34,529 nucleotides of DNA, from the NCBI RefSeq assembly GCF_028282165.1, contig NZ_JANQIM010000038.1, positions 1 through 34,529 of the forward strand. Direction: 5' to 3'. Each line of letters opens with the position of its first letter. Within the stretch, counting starts at the first letter, position 1. This document shows, piece after piece, positions 8,360 to 16,870 of this stretch. Under the pieces are notes generated by a model that was given only the letters and a program-made list of their open reading frames with translations, was not told the DNA's origin and ran no database searches. The position numbers and the translations under genes were made by a program. Source of the stretch: Winogradskyella sp. Lineage in GTDB: Bacteria > Bacteroidota > Bacteroidia > Flavobacteriales > Flavobacteriaceae.

Positions 8360-9294
8360 TCTCCTATAATTTTATAATCTTCTTTTGGTGGTTCTGATAC
8401 GTTTCCAAACAACCGTTCTGACCAGTTTTTCCAACCGTAACGCTTAGATAAAATAAGTAGCATAATTGGATATACTACAAGCACTGGCACTAATATTTCA
8501 GTCATTAGGCTCATTGAAGGCTCTGCCGTATTTTTAAAAATGGCATCTGTTTGCAGTGCAGTCCAGTCTGCGGTAACTAAAAGAGAGGCCAATAGGTTGT
8601 TTCCCAAGTGAAAACCCAAAGCTAATTCAAGTCCATCATCCATTAAAGTCATAATCCCCAATAATAAACCTGTACCTACATAGAAAATCATCATTTTCCA
8701 AAAGCCTACTGCGGCTATTTCAGGATTTGCACTATGCGCAATTCCAAATAATATCGAAGTAAATATTAAAGGGAACCACTTATTCTTAACCAAAACACCT
8801 AGATGTTGCATTAGATAGCCTCTAAATAAATACTCTTCTAACCCTATTTGAAATGGAAATAAAACAATACTAACAAAAAATAATATGGCGAATTTCTTAA
8901 AGTTAAACTGATAGATAATCTCAGAAGAATCTATGGAATAACCTATAAAAAAAGTAGCTAAAGTAAAAACAGCAATCATCATAAAAGAAAAGAAGACTCT
9001 TCCATAGTCTACCTTAAATCTTGCCGTAGTCAATGACAAAATACTACGCTGGTGCATAAACTTAACCAATAAAAAAAGTAGTCCTAATAAAACGGCAAAT
9101 GGAATTAAATTGAATGCCAAGCTTAAACTAGAGGGAAACCTTTTCATTAATTCATAAGCGGCATCTAAATCTGATGGATCAGTTAATAAGTAGAAAACAA
9201 AATTTGCTAAAAATACGCCTCCAACTATGGCAGTTGTTAGTAAAAACATCCATAGCTCTCGCTTTCCTTTATAAGCCTGTTGTATATAATCCAT
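8356..9294 (-). CDS. CPBP family intramembrane glutamic endopeptidase
   Basis: This is a polytopic membrane protein of 312 residues with about eight hydrophobic segments. The ABI/CPBP motifs are present: GLEEYLFRGYLMQHL (EExxxR motif), then FGIAHSANPE (FxxxH) and LGFHLGNNLLASLL (second His motif). These residues form the active site of Rce1-like prenyl-protein proteases and related self-immunity proteins. The natural substrate here is unknown. It sits between menC and menE in one minus-strand operon (2-bp gap and 4-bp overlap), so it is co-transcribed with menaquinone genes, though a direct link to the pathway is only an inference. Confidence 0.88.
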   Translation of the reverse strand: MDYIQQAYKGKRELWMFLLTTAIVGGVFLANFVFYLLTDPSDLDAAYELMKRFPSSLSLAFNLIPFAVLLGLLFLLVKFMHQRSILSLTTARFKVDYGRVFFSFMMIAVFTLATFFIGYSIDSSEIIYQFNFKKFAILFFVSIVLFPFQIGLEEYLFRGYLMQHLGVLVKNKWFPLIFTSILFGIAHSANPEIAAVGFWKMMIFYVGTGLLLGIMTLMDDGLELALGFHLGNNLLASLLVTADWTALQTDAIFKNTAEPSMSLMTEILVPVLVVYPIMLLILSKRYGWKNWSERLFGNVSEPPKEDYKIIGE

Positions 9295-9296
9295 AT

Positions 9297-10334
9297 TTAT
9301 AAATCAAAATTCCAATCCTTTTGTATATCGTAATGCAAATTACCATTTTTTACGGTTAATGGCGAATGAAAATTATTTGTAAATAAACTTCCAGTTCCTA
9401 GACCTTGAGGTAAAGTATTTTTGAGAGTATAGGTCCATTGCGAAATGGCATTTAATCCTACATTACTTTCTAAAGCACTTGTTATCCACCATTTAATATT
9501 TAAATCTTCTGCTAAATTTATCCATTGTTGGCTTCCACTAAAACCACCTACCAGACTAGGCTTTAAAATAATGAACTGAGGCTTAATCATTTGGAGTGTT
9601 TTTTGTTTGTCTTCTTTTGCAAACACTCCAATTAATTCCTCATCTAGAGCTATTGGTAAAGGTGTTTCTTCGCAAAGCTCAGCCATAGCTTCTAATTGTT
9701 TGGGTTTTATAGGTTGCTCAATAGAATGCAGCTGGTATTCCGAAAGACGTTTTAATTTTTCCAGAGCGTCATTAACAGAAAACGCTCCGTTAGCATCCAC
9801 TCGCAATTCAATATCTGAAACCGAAAACTCCTTTCTTATAGACTTTAGGATATTCAATTCTGTTTGAAAATCAATGGCGCCAATTTTAAGTTTAATACAG
9901 TCAAACCCTGCTTCAATTTTGTCTTTGATTTGAGTTCTCATGAAGGCTTCATCTCCCATCCATATTAATCCATTTATACGAATAGCATCAAACCCTTTGG
10001 TAAATGCCGACGGAAATAATAAAAACTCACTAGATGCCTCTAAAGACTTGAACGCCATTTCAACACCAAAAAGAATACTAGGAAATTCTATGAGTTCATT
10101 GACCAATCTTTGTAAGTCTATATTAATGTTAGCGCAAACCCATTTTAACTTATCCTCAAAGTCTGATCGATCATCCACAGAAAGACCTCGTAAAATACCA
10201 CATTCACCAATTCCAGATTTATACTCACGTTCTAACCTAATGAACCATGTCTCCTTGGTGGTCATAATACCTCTAGAAGTTCCACTAGGCCTTTTAAAAT
10301 TGAGTATATGCTTATAATAGCTTGCCTTAATCAT
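9297..10334 (-). CDS. menC: o-Succinylbenzoate synthase
   Basis: This is an enolase-superfamily enzyme that dehydrates SHCHC to o-succinylbenzoate in menaquinone synthesis. Superfamily residues can be followed: the catalytic K-x-K in CIKLKIGAIDF (about 143-153), metal ligands in LRVDANGAF, SIEQPI and ALDEELI, and the second catalytic lysine in IILKPSLVGG. The length of 345 residues is normal. The ATG at 10334 abuts the stop codon of the DUF2490 gene (10335-10337), and the stop is 2 bp before the CPBP gene, so the order DUF2490-menC-CPBP-menE is one operon on the minus strand. Confidence 0.9.
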   Translation of the reverse strand: MIKASYYKHILNFKRPSGTSRGIMTTKETWFIRLEREYKSGIGECGILRGLSVDDRSDFEDKLKWVCANINIDLQRLVNELIEFPSILFGVEMAFKSLEASSEFLLFPSAFTKGFDAIRINGLIWMGDEAFMRTQIKDKIEAGFDCIKLKIGAIDFQTELNILKSIRKEFSVSDIELRVDANGAFSVNDALEKLKRLSEYQLHSIEQPIKPKQLEAMAELCEETPLPIALDEELIGVFAKEDKQKTLQMIKPQFIILKPSLVGGFSGSQQWINLAEDLNIKWWITSALESNVGLNAISQWTYTLKNTLPQGLGTGSLFTNNFHSPLTVKNGNLHYDIQKDWNFDL

Positions 10335-11024
10335 TTATATATTATGATGCATACTAAACTGTAACTGACCCTTTCCCCAATTAACGGTTTTTTGGTTCAT
10401 CCAACCCAACTGAAATCGAATTTTAGAGCTTAAAACATAGCCTATTCCTAAATAGGTTCTATTCCTGTCAAAGAGTTGAACTTCCCTCCCATCACCAATA
10501 CCTGTTTGTCCATTGATAAACAATTCGTTGTACAAGGCTATATAAATAGCTTTTTGAGTTAGCGCTTTACGGTTAAGTGGTACATTTAAAAAAAGATTAT
10601 AACGATAACGTGTTCTAAAATCTTGATTCTCAACAAAACGTTGCTCATATCTAAAACGATGCGTTAAATAAAATCTATTGCCCAACTTTTGTGGGAATAA
10701 GGCTTCTTGGTAAATACGACTTTCGTTAAATGTACTATCGCTCTCTCCGAATTGACCGGTAGTGATGTTAGCATATCCCAATGTAAACATAATACCGGCA
10801 CCTTTTGGTGAAAACGTAACACCTGAACGGAGCAGCAATTGTTCCATATCACCCAAACCTTGCCAATCGCGATATTGAAAATCTCCTTGAATTCCCCAAA
10901 GACTATCCTTAAACCGAAGATTATAAAAATACATATACCAAGCTCCAGTTTGTGATTCATCAACTTGGGAGAAACCAGCACTAAAGCCAACAATAGTCAA
11001 TAGGATAAAAAGTCTATGCCTCAT
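10335..11024 (-). CDS. DUF2490 family secreted/outer-membrane protein
   Basis: The N-terminus is a signal peptide (MRHRLFILLTIVGFSAGFSQ). The rest is alternating beta-strands with aromatic girdle residues (GAWYMYFYNLRF, IQGDFQYRDW, FYLTHRFRYEQRF, FRTRYRYNLFLNVP, IALYNELFIN), consistent with a small outer-membrane beta-barrel of the DUF2490 family. It ends with a strand in which Phe is third from last (SMHHNI is the terminus). Its function is unknown. It is the first gene of the menC-CPBP-menE operon. No clear TAnnTTTG box is seen in the divergent region shared with the sterol desaturase gene. Confidence 0.8.
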   Translation of the reverse strand: MRHRLFILLTIVGFSAGFSQVDESQTGAWYMYFYNLRFKDSLWGIQGDFQYRDWQGLGDMEQLLLRSGVTFSPKGAGIMFTLGYANITTGQFGESDSTFNESRIYQEALFPQKLGNRFYLTHRFRYEQRFVENQDFRTRYRYNLFLNVPLNRKALTQKAIYIALYNELFINGQTGIGDGREVQLFDRNRTYLGIGYVLSSKIRFQLGWMNQKTVNWGKGQLQFSMHHNI

Positions 11025-11099
11025 TAATAGCTAACAACAATTAAAGTATAAAAATAAGCAACTGACAATTCTTAACGGGTGATTATCTTTAAAAAATCT

Positions 11100-11107
11100 T
11101 ATTTTTG
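11100..11107 (+). promoter_or_regulatory. Bacteroidota -7 box (TATTTTTG) for the sterol-desaturase gene
   Basis: This TAnnTTTG match contains the TTG (11105-11107) that would otherwise be the earliest possible start. It argues that translation really begins at the ATG at 11120, 12 bases downstream of the box, giving a leader of only a few bases. Confidence 0.55.
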
Positions 11108-11119
11108 AAGAAAAAATTA

Positions 11120-12019
11120 ATGCCTAACTTTCCCAACATCATTCTCTACGCCATTCCGTTCTTTATCTTAGCTATGGCATTAGAGTTATACGTTACTACA
11201 AGAGCACAGCTAAAGCATGTTAAAGGTTATGAAGTTAAAGATGCTTTTGCTTCCATCGCTATGGGATTGGGAAATGTTTTTTTGGGGTTTGCTAGCAAGG
11301 CCATTGTTTTACTTGTATTTTTTTGGATTTATGATAACTACCGATTATTTGAGATTCCAATAGTTTGGTGGTCTTTTGTTCTTTTGTTCTTTGCAGATGA
11401 TTTTTCCTATTATTGGTTTCATCGCATATCGCACGAATGTCGATTGTTCTGGGCGTCACATGTGGTTCATCATTCGTCCCAACACTATAATCTTAGTACA
11501 GCTTTAAGACAAACCTGGTCTGGTGGATTTTATACTTTTATTTTTTGGCTATGGTTGCCCTTATTGGGTTTTCATCCAGCAATGATCATGTTACAAATGT
11601 CCATTAGCTTATTGTATCAATTTTGGATCCACACCGAAGCCATTGACAAGATGCCTCGTTGGTTTGAAGCTATTTTTAATACACCATCACACCATCGTGT
11701 TCATCACGGCAGCAATCCTATTTATCTGGATCGTAACCATGCTGGTATTCTTATTATTTGGGATAGGCTCTTCGGAACCTTTCAACCTGAGTTGAAAGAG
11801 GAAAAAGTCACTTATGGTTTAGTAAAGAACATTAAAACTTTCAACCCTATTAAAATCGCATTTATAGAATGGATATATATGTTTAGGGACGCCTTATCGG
11901 GAAGAAAAACATTAAAAGATCGCTTTTTATATTTGATAAAACCGCCAGGTTGGAAACATGACGGCACAGGAAAAATCAGTGATGATTTAAGACAAGAATG
12001 GCTAAACAGCAAGAACTGA
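11120..12019 (+). CDS. Sterol desaturase / fatty acid hydroxylase superfamily membrane protein
   Basis: This is a di-iron membrane oxygenase-type protein with several transmembrane segments. The His clusters are in order: WFHRISHECRLFWASHVVHHSS (HxxxH and HxxHH, about residues 104-125) and FNTPSHHRVHHGSNPIYLDRNHAG (HHxxHH plus a late His, about 191-214). Such proteins hydroxylate or desaturate lipids; the substrate here is unknown. A TTG at 11105 would add five residues but lies inside the -7 box, so the ATG at 11120 is chosen, giving 299 residues. The next gene, an SDR oxidoreductase, starts 3 bp after the stop, suggesting a two-gene lipid-modifying operon. Confidence 0.87.
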   Translation: MPNFPNIILYAIPFFILAMALELYVTTRAQLKHVKGYEVKDAFASIAMGLGNVFLGFASKAIVLLVFFWIYDNYRLFEIPIVWWSFVLLFFADDFSYYWFHRISHECRLFWASHVVHHSSQHYNLSTALRQTWSGGFYTFIFWLWLPLLGFHPAMIMLQMSISLLYQFWIHTEAIDKMPRWFEAIFNTPSHHRVHHGSNPIYLDRNHAGILIIWDRLFGTFQPELKEEKVTYGLVKNIKTFNPIKIAFIEWIYMFRDALSGRKTLKDRFLYLIKPPGWKHDGTGKISDDLRQEWLNSKN

Positions 12020-12022
12020 TAT

Positions 12023-12814
12023 ATGAAATTAGAAAACAAGGTTGTTTGGATCACTGGTGCATCAAGTGGTATAGGCAAGGCACTTTCCATAGAGCTCTCA
12101 AAATATAATTGCAAACTCATTTTATCATCCAGAAGAGAAACAGAACTGCAAAAAGTAAAAGATAAATGTGAAAACCCAGAGGATGTCAAAGTCCTACGTT
12201 TAGATCTAGCGGATTATCTCAACATGAATCCTATTGCAAAAAAGGCTATAACACTTTTCGGACATATAGACATATTGATAAACAATGGTGGTATTAGTCA
12301 GCGTTCTCCTATTGTGGAAACTACAATAGAAGTAGATAAAAAATTGATGGAAGTTGATTATCTGGGAACCATTGCACTTACCAAAGCACTTTTACCGCAT
12401 TTTATTGAAAATAATTCTGGGCACTTTGTTACAGTATCTAGTTTAATGGGAAAGTTCAGTTCACCATTTAGATCTGCTTATTGTGGGGCAAAACATGCCT
12501 TACATGGTTTTTTTGATGCATTAAGATTAGAACACGACAAGGATAATATAAAAGTTACCATGATATGTCCAGGTTTTGTAAATACAGATGTAGCCCGCAA
12601 TGCTTTGACTGGTGATGGAACCAAACAGGGTTACCAAGACGAAATGACCCAGCAAGGATTAGACGTTAACATCTTTGCAAGAAAAATGGTTAAAGCCATA
12701 CGTAAAGAAAAATATGAAGCTTATATAGGCAAGTTTGAAAAATTTGGTGTTTATGTAAAACGATTGTCGCCTAGACTGATTCATAACTTAGTAATGAGAA
12801 GTAAGGTCAAATAA
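12023..12814 (+). CDS. SDR family NAD(P)-dependent oxidoreductase
   Basis: This is a classical short-chain dehydrogenase with the cofactor glycine motif TGASSGIG (about residues 11-18), a basic pair SSRRE after beta-2 suggesting NADPH preference, the NNGG structural motif (usually NNAG), catalytic Ser in VSSLMGKF and YCGAKHALHGF (YxxxK). The C-terminal part resembles the DHRS7-like or long-chain ketoacyl reductase type (MVKAIRKEKYEAYIGKFEKFGVYVKRLSP). At 263 residues it is complete. It follows the sterol-desaturase-like gene by 3 bp, so the two may act on the same lipid. It converges with the UPF0173 gene 3 bp away. Confidence 0.9.
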   Translation: MKLENKVVWITGASSGIGKALSIELSKYNCKLILSSRRETELQKVKDKCENPEDVKVLRLDLADYLNMNPIAKKAITLFGHIDILINNGGISQRSPIVETTIEVDKKLMEVDYLGTIALTKALLPHFIENNSGHFVTVSSLMGKFSSPFRSAYCGAKHALHGFFDALRLEHDKDNIKVTMICPGFVNTDVARNALTGDGTKQGYQDEMTQQGLDVNIFARKMVKAIRKEKYEAYIGKFEKFGVYVKRLSPRLIHNLVMRSKVK

Positions 12815-12817
12815 TTA

Positions 12818-13495
12818 CTATACCTCCAAACTCTCTCCTATGTCTAAAAGAATCAATTTCTTTAATCTCGCATCAAACTTTGCTTGTGCCTTAGGTTTAT
12901 CAATTTCTATATAACCAAATGTATCATAATGATAGCCTAAAATTCTATGGCAATCGATAAATCTACAGGCAATTAGAGCATCATCAACACCCATTGTAAA
13001 ATTATCGCCTATTGGTAATACGGCTAGATCCAAATCGAAATATTTTCCAATCAGCCTCATGTCTTCTGTCAATGCTGTATCACCTGCAATATAGACCGTT
13101 TTATTTTCTGATTGTATTACAAAACCTCCTGGATTGCCACCATATTTACCATCTGGAAAAGACGAGGTATGAATAGCATTTACATATTTAACTTTACCAA
13201 AATCAAACTGCCAAGAGCCGCCATGATTCATTGGATGACCTTTTAGCCCCATATTCTGATAATGCACTACGATTTCATAATTTGAAACAATTACCGCTCC
13301 TGTTCGCCTCGCTATGGCTTCAACATCTAAGGTATGATCTTGGTGTGCATGAGTCACCAAAATATAATCGGCCTTTAAACTATTTATGTCAATATGAGAT
13401 GCTTTCTCGTTACCAGTAATAAATGGATCTACAATAATATGAGTATTTTCAGTTTCGATACCCAAACAGGCATGTCCGTAAAATGTGATTTTCAT
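12818..13495 (-). CDS. UPF0173 family metal-dependent hydrolase (metallo-beta-lactamase fold)
   Basis: This is a metallo-beta-lactamase-fold protein. The N-terminal MKITFYGHACLGIE is typical of UPF0173. Metal ligands appear in THAHQDHTLD (HxHxDH, about residues 49-54), AIHTSSFPDG, YIAGDTAL (GDT) and the late LGYHYDTFGYI. The length of 225 residues is normal. The biological substrate of the family is not known to me. It lies upstream of the SDR gene on the other strand and 24 bp downstream of the menA start, probably on its own transcript. Confidence 0.88.
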   Translation of the reverse strand: MKITFYGHACLGIETENTHIIVDPFITGNEKASHIDINSLKADYILVTHAHQDHTLDVEAIARRTGAVIVSNYEIVVHYQNMGLKGHPMNHGGSWQFDFGKVKYVNAIHTSSFPDGKYGGNPGGFVIQSENKTVYIAGDTALTEDMRLIGKYFDLDLAVLPIGDNFTMGVDDALIACRFIDCHRILGYHYDTFGYIEIDKPKAQAKFDARLKKLILLDIGESLEV

Positions 13496-13519
13496 TATCT
13501 TAAGATTTAAGAACTAAAG

Positions 13520-14425
13520 TTAATACAAATTATAACCAACACCCAAGAGAATAGCAAAAAGAAATGTAGATAATGCCAAAACTTTTAACTGGCTATCAAA
13601 ATCATCTGGTAACTTGGCGGCATGTATCTTTTTAAGATGAATAACTAATGGAATAAAGACTAAAATATATAAAAAATTGTAAGGCTCTACGTAATAAAGA
13701 ACAGAAAAAAGTATGGTAATACCCATTGCACCCGCAACAAGAACATAATGGTACTGCTTTGCACGTTTAATACCTAGCTTTACTGCTATAGTAATTTTTC
13801 CAGCATTGGCGTCTCCCTCTAAATCTCTCATATTATTGAGATTTAAAACACCTACACTGAGTAATCCCAATGCTATAGCTGGCAGTATCGTAACATGATC
13901 TACTCGTTGCATATACAGCAAATAGCTTCCTATGGTGCTCACCAATCCAAAAAAGACAAAAACAAAAATATCACCTAAGGCCCTGTAACCATAAGGTGTA
14001 TCTCCCATAGTATAATTTAATGCTGCATACACTGAAATTCCACCTAAAACCACAAATAAAAGCAGAAATAGAAAGTTGGTTGATCCAAATGCAGCCCATA
14101 TAAGTGAGAGTGTTAAGATAATAACCAATACAATATTGAACTTTATGGCATCTAACATCTCTTCGGGTGTAATCTTTCCACTTTGCACAGCGCGTCTTGG
14201 CCCAACACGTTCGCTATTGTCTGCACCATTTATACTATCACCATAATCATTGGCTAAATTTGACAGGATTTGCAAACTTATGGTTGTTAATATGGCTAAG
14301 ATCAAAACCCACCAACTAAATTGGCCATTGTAATAAGCAAAACAAGTTCCTAGGATAATTCCCGAAACTGAAAGTGGAAGCGTTCTGAGTCTCATGGCAG
14401 AGAGCCATGGTCTAATTTCTTTCAT
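13520..14425 (-). CDS. menA: 1,4-Dihydroxy-2-naphthoate polyprenyltransferase
   Basis: This is a UbiA-family membrane prenyltransferase that attaches the polyprenyl chain to DHNA, giving demethylmenaquinone. It has about nine hydrophobic segments. The two aspartate-rich motifs are NLANDYGDSINGADN (about residues 57-71) and NNMRDLEGDANAGKITIAVKLG (about 197-218), the pyrophosphate/Mg sites. The early motif MRLRTLPLSVSGIILG is typical of MenA. It follows menB by 13 bp on the same strand and is probably co-transcribed with it. A TAAATTTG motif lies one base before the ATG, but in such AT-rich sequence this may be chance. Confidence 0.92.
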   Translation of the reverse strand: MKEIRPWLSAMRLRTLPLSVSGIILGTCFAYYNGQFSWWVLILAILTTISLQILSNLANDYGDSINGADNSERVGPRRAVQSGKITPEEMLDAIKFNIVLVIILTLSLIWAAFGSTNFLFLLLFVVLGGISVYAALNYTMGDTPYGYRALGDIFVFVFFGLVSTIGSYLLYMQRVDHVTILPAIALGLLSVGVLNLNNMRDLEGDANAGKITIAVKLGIKRAKQYHYVLVAGAMGITILFSVLYYVEPYNFLYILVFIPLVIHLKKIHAAKLPDDFDSQLKVLALSTFLFAILLGVGYNLY

Positions 14426-14438
14426 TCAAATTTATAGA

Positions 14439-15278
14439 TTAAGGGATCCATTTCTTCGGAAAGTTAGGTTTCCTTTTCTCTAAAAAGGCATCTCTACCTT
14501 CTTTTGCTTCATCTGTCATATAAGCTAAACGAGTAGCTTCGCCCGCAAATACTTGTTGTCCAACCATCCCGTCATCAGTTAGATTCATAGCAAATTTCAG
14601 CATTTTTATTGATATGGGTGACTTAGCCAATATCTCTTGAGCCCACTCAAAAGCAGTAGTTTCCAATTCATCATGAGGAATAACGGCATTAACCATTCCC
14701 ATTTCAAAGGCTTCTTGAGCTGAATAATTTCTACCTAAGAAGAATATTTCCCTTGCCTTTTTTTGCCCGACCATTTTTGCCAAATACGCAGAACCGTAAC
14801 CGCCATCAAAACTCGTAACATCAGCATCGGTTTGTTTAAATATGGCATGTTCTTTACTAGCAAGGGTTAAATCGCAAACAACATGTAAGCTATGTCCGCC
14901 GCCAACTGCCCATCCTGGCACAACAGCTATTACGGCTTTAGGCATAAAGCGTATAAGGCGTTGTACTTCTAATATATTTAAGCGATGGTAACCATCATCA
15001 CCCACATAACCTTGATGTCCTCTTGCCTTTTGGTCACCTCCTGAACAAAAACTCCAAACACCATCTCTGGAAGATGGGCCTTCGGCACTCAATAGTACAA
15101 CACCTATATTTACATCTTCATTAGCATCATAAAAAGCATCATAGAGTTCTGATGTGGTTTTTGGACGAAAGGCATTTCGTACATCGGGACGGTTAAATGC
15201 AATCCTAGCTACACCGTTACATTTATGATATGTTATATCTTCATAAGATTTGGCAATTTTCCAATCTATATGACTCAT
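14439..15278 (-). CDS. menB: 1,4-Dihydroxy-2-naphthoyl-CoA synthase
   Basis: This crotonase-fold enzyme cyclises o-succinylbenzoyl-CoA to DHNA-CoA. Marks are IAFNRPDVRNAFRPKTTSEL, the oxyanion and active-site segments FCSGGDQKARG, VVPGWAVGGGHSLHVVCDLTLAS and DVTSFDGGYGSAYL, and the C-terminal FLEKRKPNFPKKW. The length of 279 residues is normal. The frame extends three codons upstream to a TTG at 15287, but the ATG at 15278 (MSHIDW) is the natural start. A TAnnTTTG box lies 20 bases upstream of that ATG. It forms an operon with menA. Confidence 0.94.
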   Translation of the reverse strand: MSHIDWKIAKSYEDITYHKCNGVARIAFNRPDVRNAFRPKTTSELYDAFYDANEDVNIGVVLLSAEGPSSRDGVWSFCSGGDQKARGHQGYVGDDGYHRLNILEVQRLIRFMPKAVIAVVPGWAVGGGHSLHVVCDLTLASKEHAIFKQTDADVTSFDGGYGSAYLAKMVGQKKAREIFFLGRNYSAQEAFEMGMVNAVIPHDELETTAFEWAQEILAKSPISIKMLKFAMNLTDDGMVGQQVFAGEATRLAYMTDEAKEGRDAFLEKRKPNFPKKWIP

Positions 15279-15298
15279 ATTTCTCAATATTTTGATTG

Positions 15299-15306
15299 CA
15301 AAAATA
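15299..15306 (-). promoter_or_regulatory. Bacteroidota -7 box (TATTTTTG) for menB-menA
   Basis: The plus strand reads CAAAAATA, an exact TAnnTTTG on the minus strand. It lies 20 bases before the menB ATG at 15278, implying a short leader. No clear -33 element was seen. Confidence 0.5.
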
Positions 15307-15342
15307 AGGAATTAATAATAATGTAATTAAGCTATTTTTTCA

Positions 15343-15374
15343 TTTGATTTTGTTATGCAAGCATAATATATTTG
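15343..15374 (+). promoter_or_regulatory. Complete Bacteroidota promoter (TTTG-N20-TATATTTG)
   Basis: TTTG at 15343-15346, then 20 bases, then TATATTTG at 15367-15374. This is the best -33/-7 pair in the window. Transcription should begin near 15380, leaving an unusually long leader of about 130 bases before the ATG at 15512. Confidence 0.65.
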
Positions 15375-15415
15375 CCGCCGTTTTATAATTAAATTAGCTA
15401 TAACCCTAACCTTTG

Positions 15416-15472
15416 ATGGCGTGAGACCATGTGCTATCTATAAAATACAGAATTGTACATGGTATCACCCAT
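15416..15472 (+). ncRNA. Long hairpin in the 5' leader of the gene at 15512
   Basis: ATGGCGTGAGACCATGT (15416-15432) pairs with ACATGGTATCACCCAT (15457-15472) with one bulged C and one mismatch, around a 24-base AU-rich loop. It lies about 40 bases after the predicted transcription start and 40 bases before the ATG. No T run follows, so it is not a simple terminator. It is a candidate cis-acting RNA element of no known family; the ncRNA label means only a structured leader. Confidence 0.4.
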
Positions 15473-15511
15473 TTAAGATGAAGTGAGCAGCTAGTTTTAA
15501 AGCTTAAGAAT

Positions 15512-15940
15512 ATGAGCATTACGGATTTAGACGTTGCAAAACATATTTTAAAACAAGTAAAAACTGAAGTTGGTACTTTATTCTTCTTCAATCATATCGC
15601 TGTTGTTGAATTTGATGAGAGCGCTCATGTAGATTTAATTTCTGCTCAAGACACTATCCATAATTTGATGAGTTATTTTGGACAATCGCGCCCATTTGGA
15701 CTCATTGCCAATAGAATAAACTCATATTCCATATCATTATTGGACGTACAAGAAATAAAGCCTGTATTACAAAACATGATTGCTTACGGCGTAGTTAGTC
15801 ATGATCATGCTAGTAAAATGGGTGCAGAAATCGAAAATGGTTTTTGCGAATCACAGCAAATACACTTTAAAGATATCCATGAGTGTCTAAATTCTGTGTA
15901 CAGTAGAGTAAGGGAACGTTTGATGCTGTCACTCAATTAA
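15512..15940 (+). CDS. Conserved-looking protein of unknown function
   Basis: I do not recognise this 142-residue protein. It has no signal peptide and no membrane segment. Alternating strand/helix segments (GTLFFFNHIAVVEFDESAHVD, FGLIANRINSYSISLLDVQEIKPVLQ) recall the small STAS/SpoIIAA-like beta-alpha fold, but this is only an impression. The ATG at 15512 follows a strong promoter and a long structured leader. Its last 12 bases overlap the end of cvfB on the opposite strand. The promoter and ordinary codon use support a real gene. Confidence 0.7.
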   Translation: MSITDLDVAKHILKQVKTEVGTLFFFNHIAVVEFDESAHVDLISAQDTIHNLMSYFGQSRPFGLIANRINSYSISLLDVQEIKPVLQNMIAYGVVSHDHASKMGAEIENGFCESQQIHFKDIHECLNSVYSRVRERLMLSLN

Positions 15941-16762
15941 AGTAATGCCATCTTCCCCAATAGAAATCAATCGATCTTTATATAGAGAGCCAATAGCCTT
16001 TTTAAAGCTTTTTTTGCTCATTTGAAGCTGTTCTTTTATGTCCTCTGGACTCGACTTATCGTGAAGTGGTAAAAAACCGCTGTTATCCTTTAATGCATTC
16101 AAAACAAATTTTGCATTGGGTTCAATATTTCTATAGCCGATTTGGCTCAGTGAAATATCCAATTTATTATCTCGTCGTACTTTCTTCACTATGCCTTTCA
16201 GTCGATCACCGACACTAATATCCTTAAAAATATCATCTTTATAAACTAGGCCTAAATGCTTTTTATTAACTATCACGTTCATTCCTATTTCCGAAGGATG
16301 AGATACTATTAAATCCACTTCATCAAACTGGGAAACCGTTAATTCTTTGTTGTCTAAAAAACGATTGGTTTTACTTGAGGCTACTAGGCGTTCGGTTTCT
16401 TCATCTAAGTAACAATACACCAAATACCATCCCCCTGCTTTCATTTTAAAAGCTTGCTCTTTAAATGGGCAAAATAACTCCTTCACTAAGCCCCAATCCA
16501 AAAAAGCACCGAACTTGGTGACCTGATTGCAACGCAGCAATGCAAAATCTCCCTTCATTATATAAGGTTGATCTGTTGTAGCTACTGGTCGTTCTTCATT
16601 ATCCAAATAGACAAATACCTCTAATTGGTCACCTATTTCGAATGCTTCGGGAACATAGCGATTAGGCAATAAAACCTCTCCTTCATCACCGTCACCCAAA
16701 AACAACCCTGGTTCCGTATCCCTTAAAATCTCTAATGTATTGTATTCGCCTAAATGTATCAT
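15929..16762 (-). CDS. cvfB: CvfB family S1-domain RNA-binding protein
   Basis: This protein resembles Staphylococcus CvfB and Bacillus YitL. It has several S1-like OB-fold repeats followed by a winged-helix end. Visible segments are the N-terminal LFLGDGDEGEVLLPNRYVPEAFEIGD, RCNQVTKFGAFLDWGLVKELFCPF (S1 repeat), the VGDRLKGIVKKVRRDNKLDISL repeat, and C-terminal SPEDIKEQLQMSKKSFKKAIGSLYKDRLI (winged helix). CvfB affects virulence-factor RNA in Staphylococcus; the role here is unknown. At 277 residues it is complete. A TACCTTTG box ends four bases before the ATG, so the mRNA is probably leaderless. Confidence 0.88.
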   Translation of the reverse strand: MIHLGEYNTLEILRDTEPGLFLGDGDEGEVLLPNRYVPEAFEIGDQLEVFVYLDNEERPVATTDQPYIMKGDFALLRCNQVTKFGAFLDWGLVKELFCPFKEQAFKMKAGGWYLVYCYLDEETERLVASSKTNRFLDNKELTVSQFDEVDLIVSHPSEIGMNVIVNKKHLGLVYKDDIFKDISVGDRLKGIVKKVRRDNKLDISLSQIGYRNIEPNAKFVLNALKDNSGFLPLHDKSSPEDIKEQLQMSKKSFKKAIGSLYKDRLISIGEDGITLIE

Positions 16763-16766
16763 GGCA

Positions 16767-16774
16767 CAAAGGTA
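16767..16774 (-). promoter_or_regulatory. Bacteroidota -7 box (TACCTTTG) for cvfB
   Basis: The plus strand reads CAAAGGTA. Only four bases separate the box from the ATG at 16762, so the transcript should start at or beside the start codon. Confidence 0.55.
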
Positions 16775-16810
16775 TTGATATTAGCGACATCCTAAAAACG
16801 AATTTTGTGT

Positions 16811-16845
16811 AAAGAAAAACGCTGTAATTGTAGAATTACAGCGTT
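16811..16845 (-). terminator. Rho-independent terminator after the DUF2853 gene
   Basis: AACGCTGTAATT (16818-16829), loop GTAG, AATTACAGCGTT (16834-16845): a perfect 12-bp stem. On the minus strand it is followed by TTTTTCTTT, giving a normal terminator 25 bp past the DUF2853 stop codon. Confidence 0.85.
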
Positions 16846-16870
16846 GATATATGGTTTGTGTGCTTAATTA

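Noticed and set aside
11105..11119. TTG start for the sterol-desaturase gene
   Set aside because: The TTG lies inside the TATTTTTG promoter box; the ATG at 11120 is a better start.
14427..14434. TAAATTTG as a promoter of menA
   Set aside because: It lies one base from the ATG and inside a tight menB-menA junction; the match is easily due to AT-richness.
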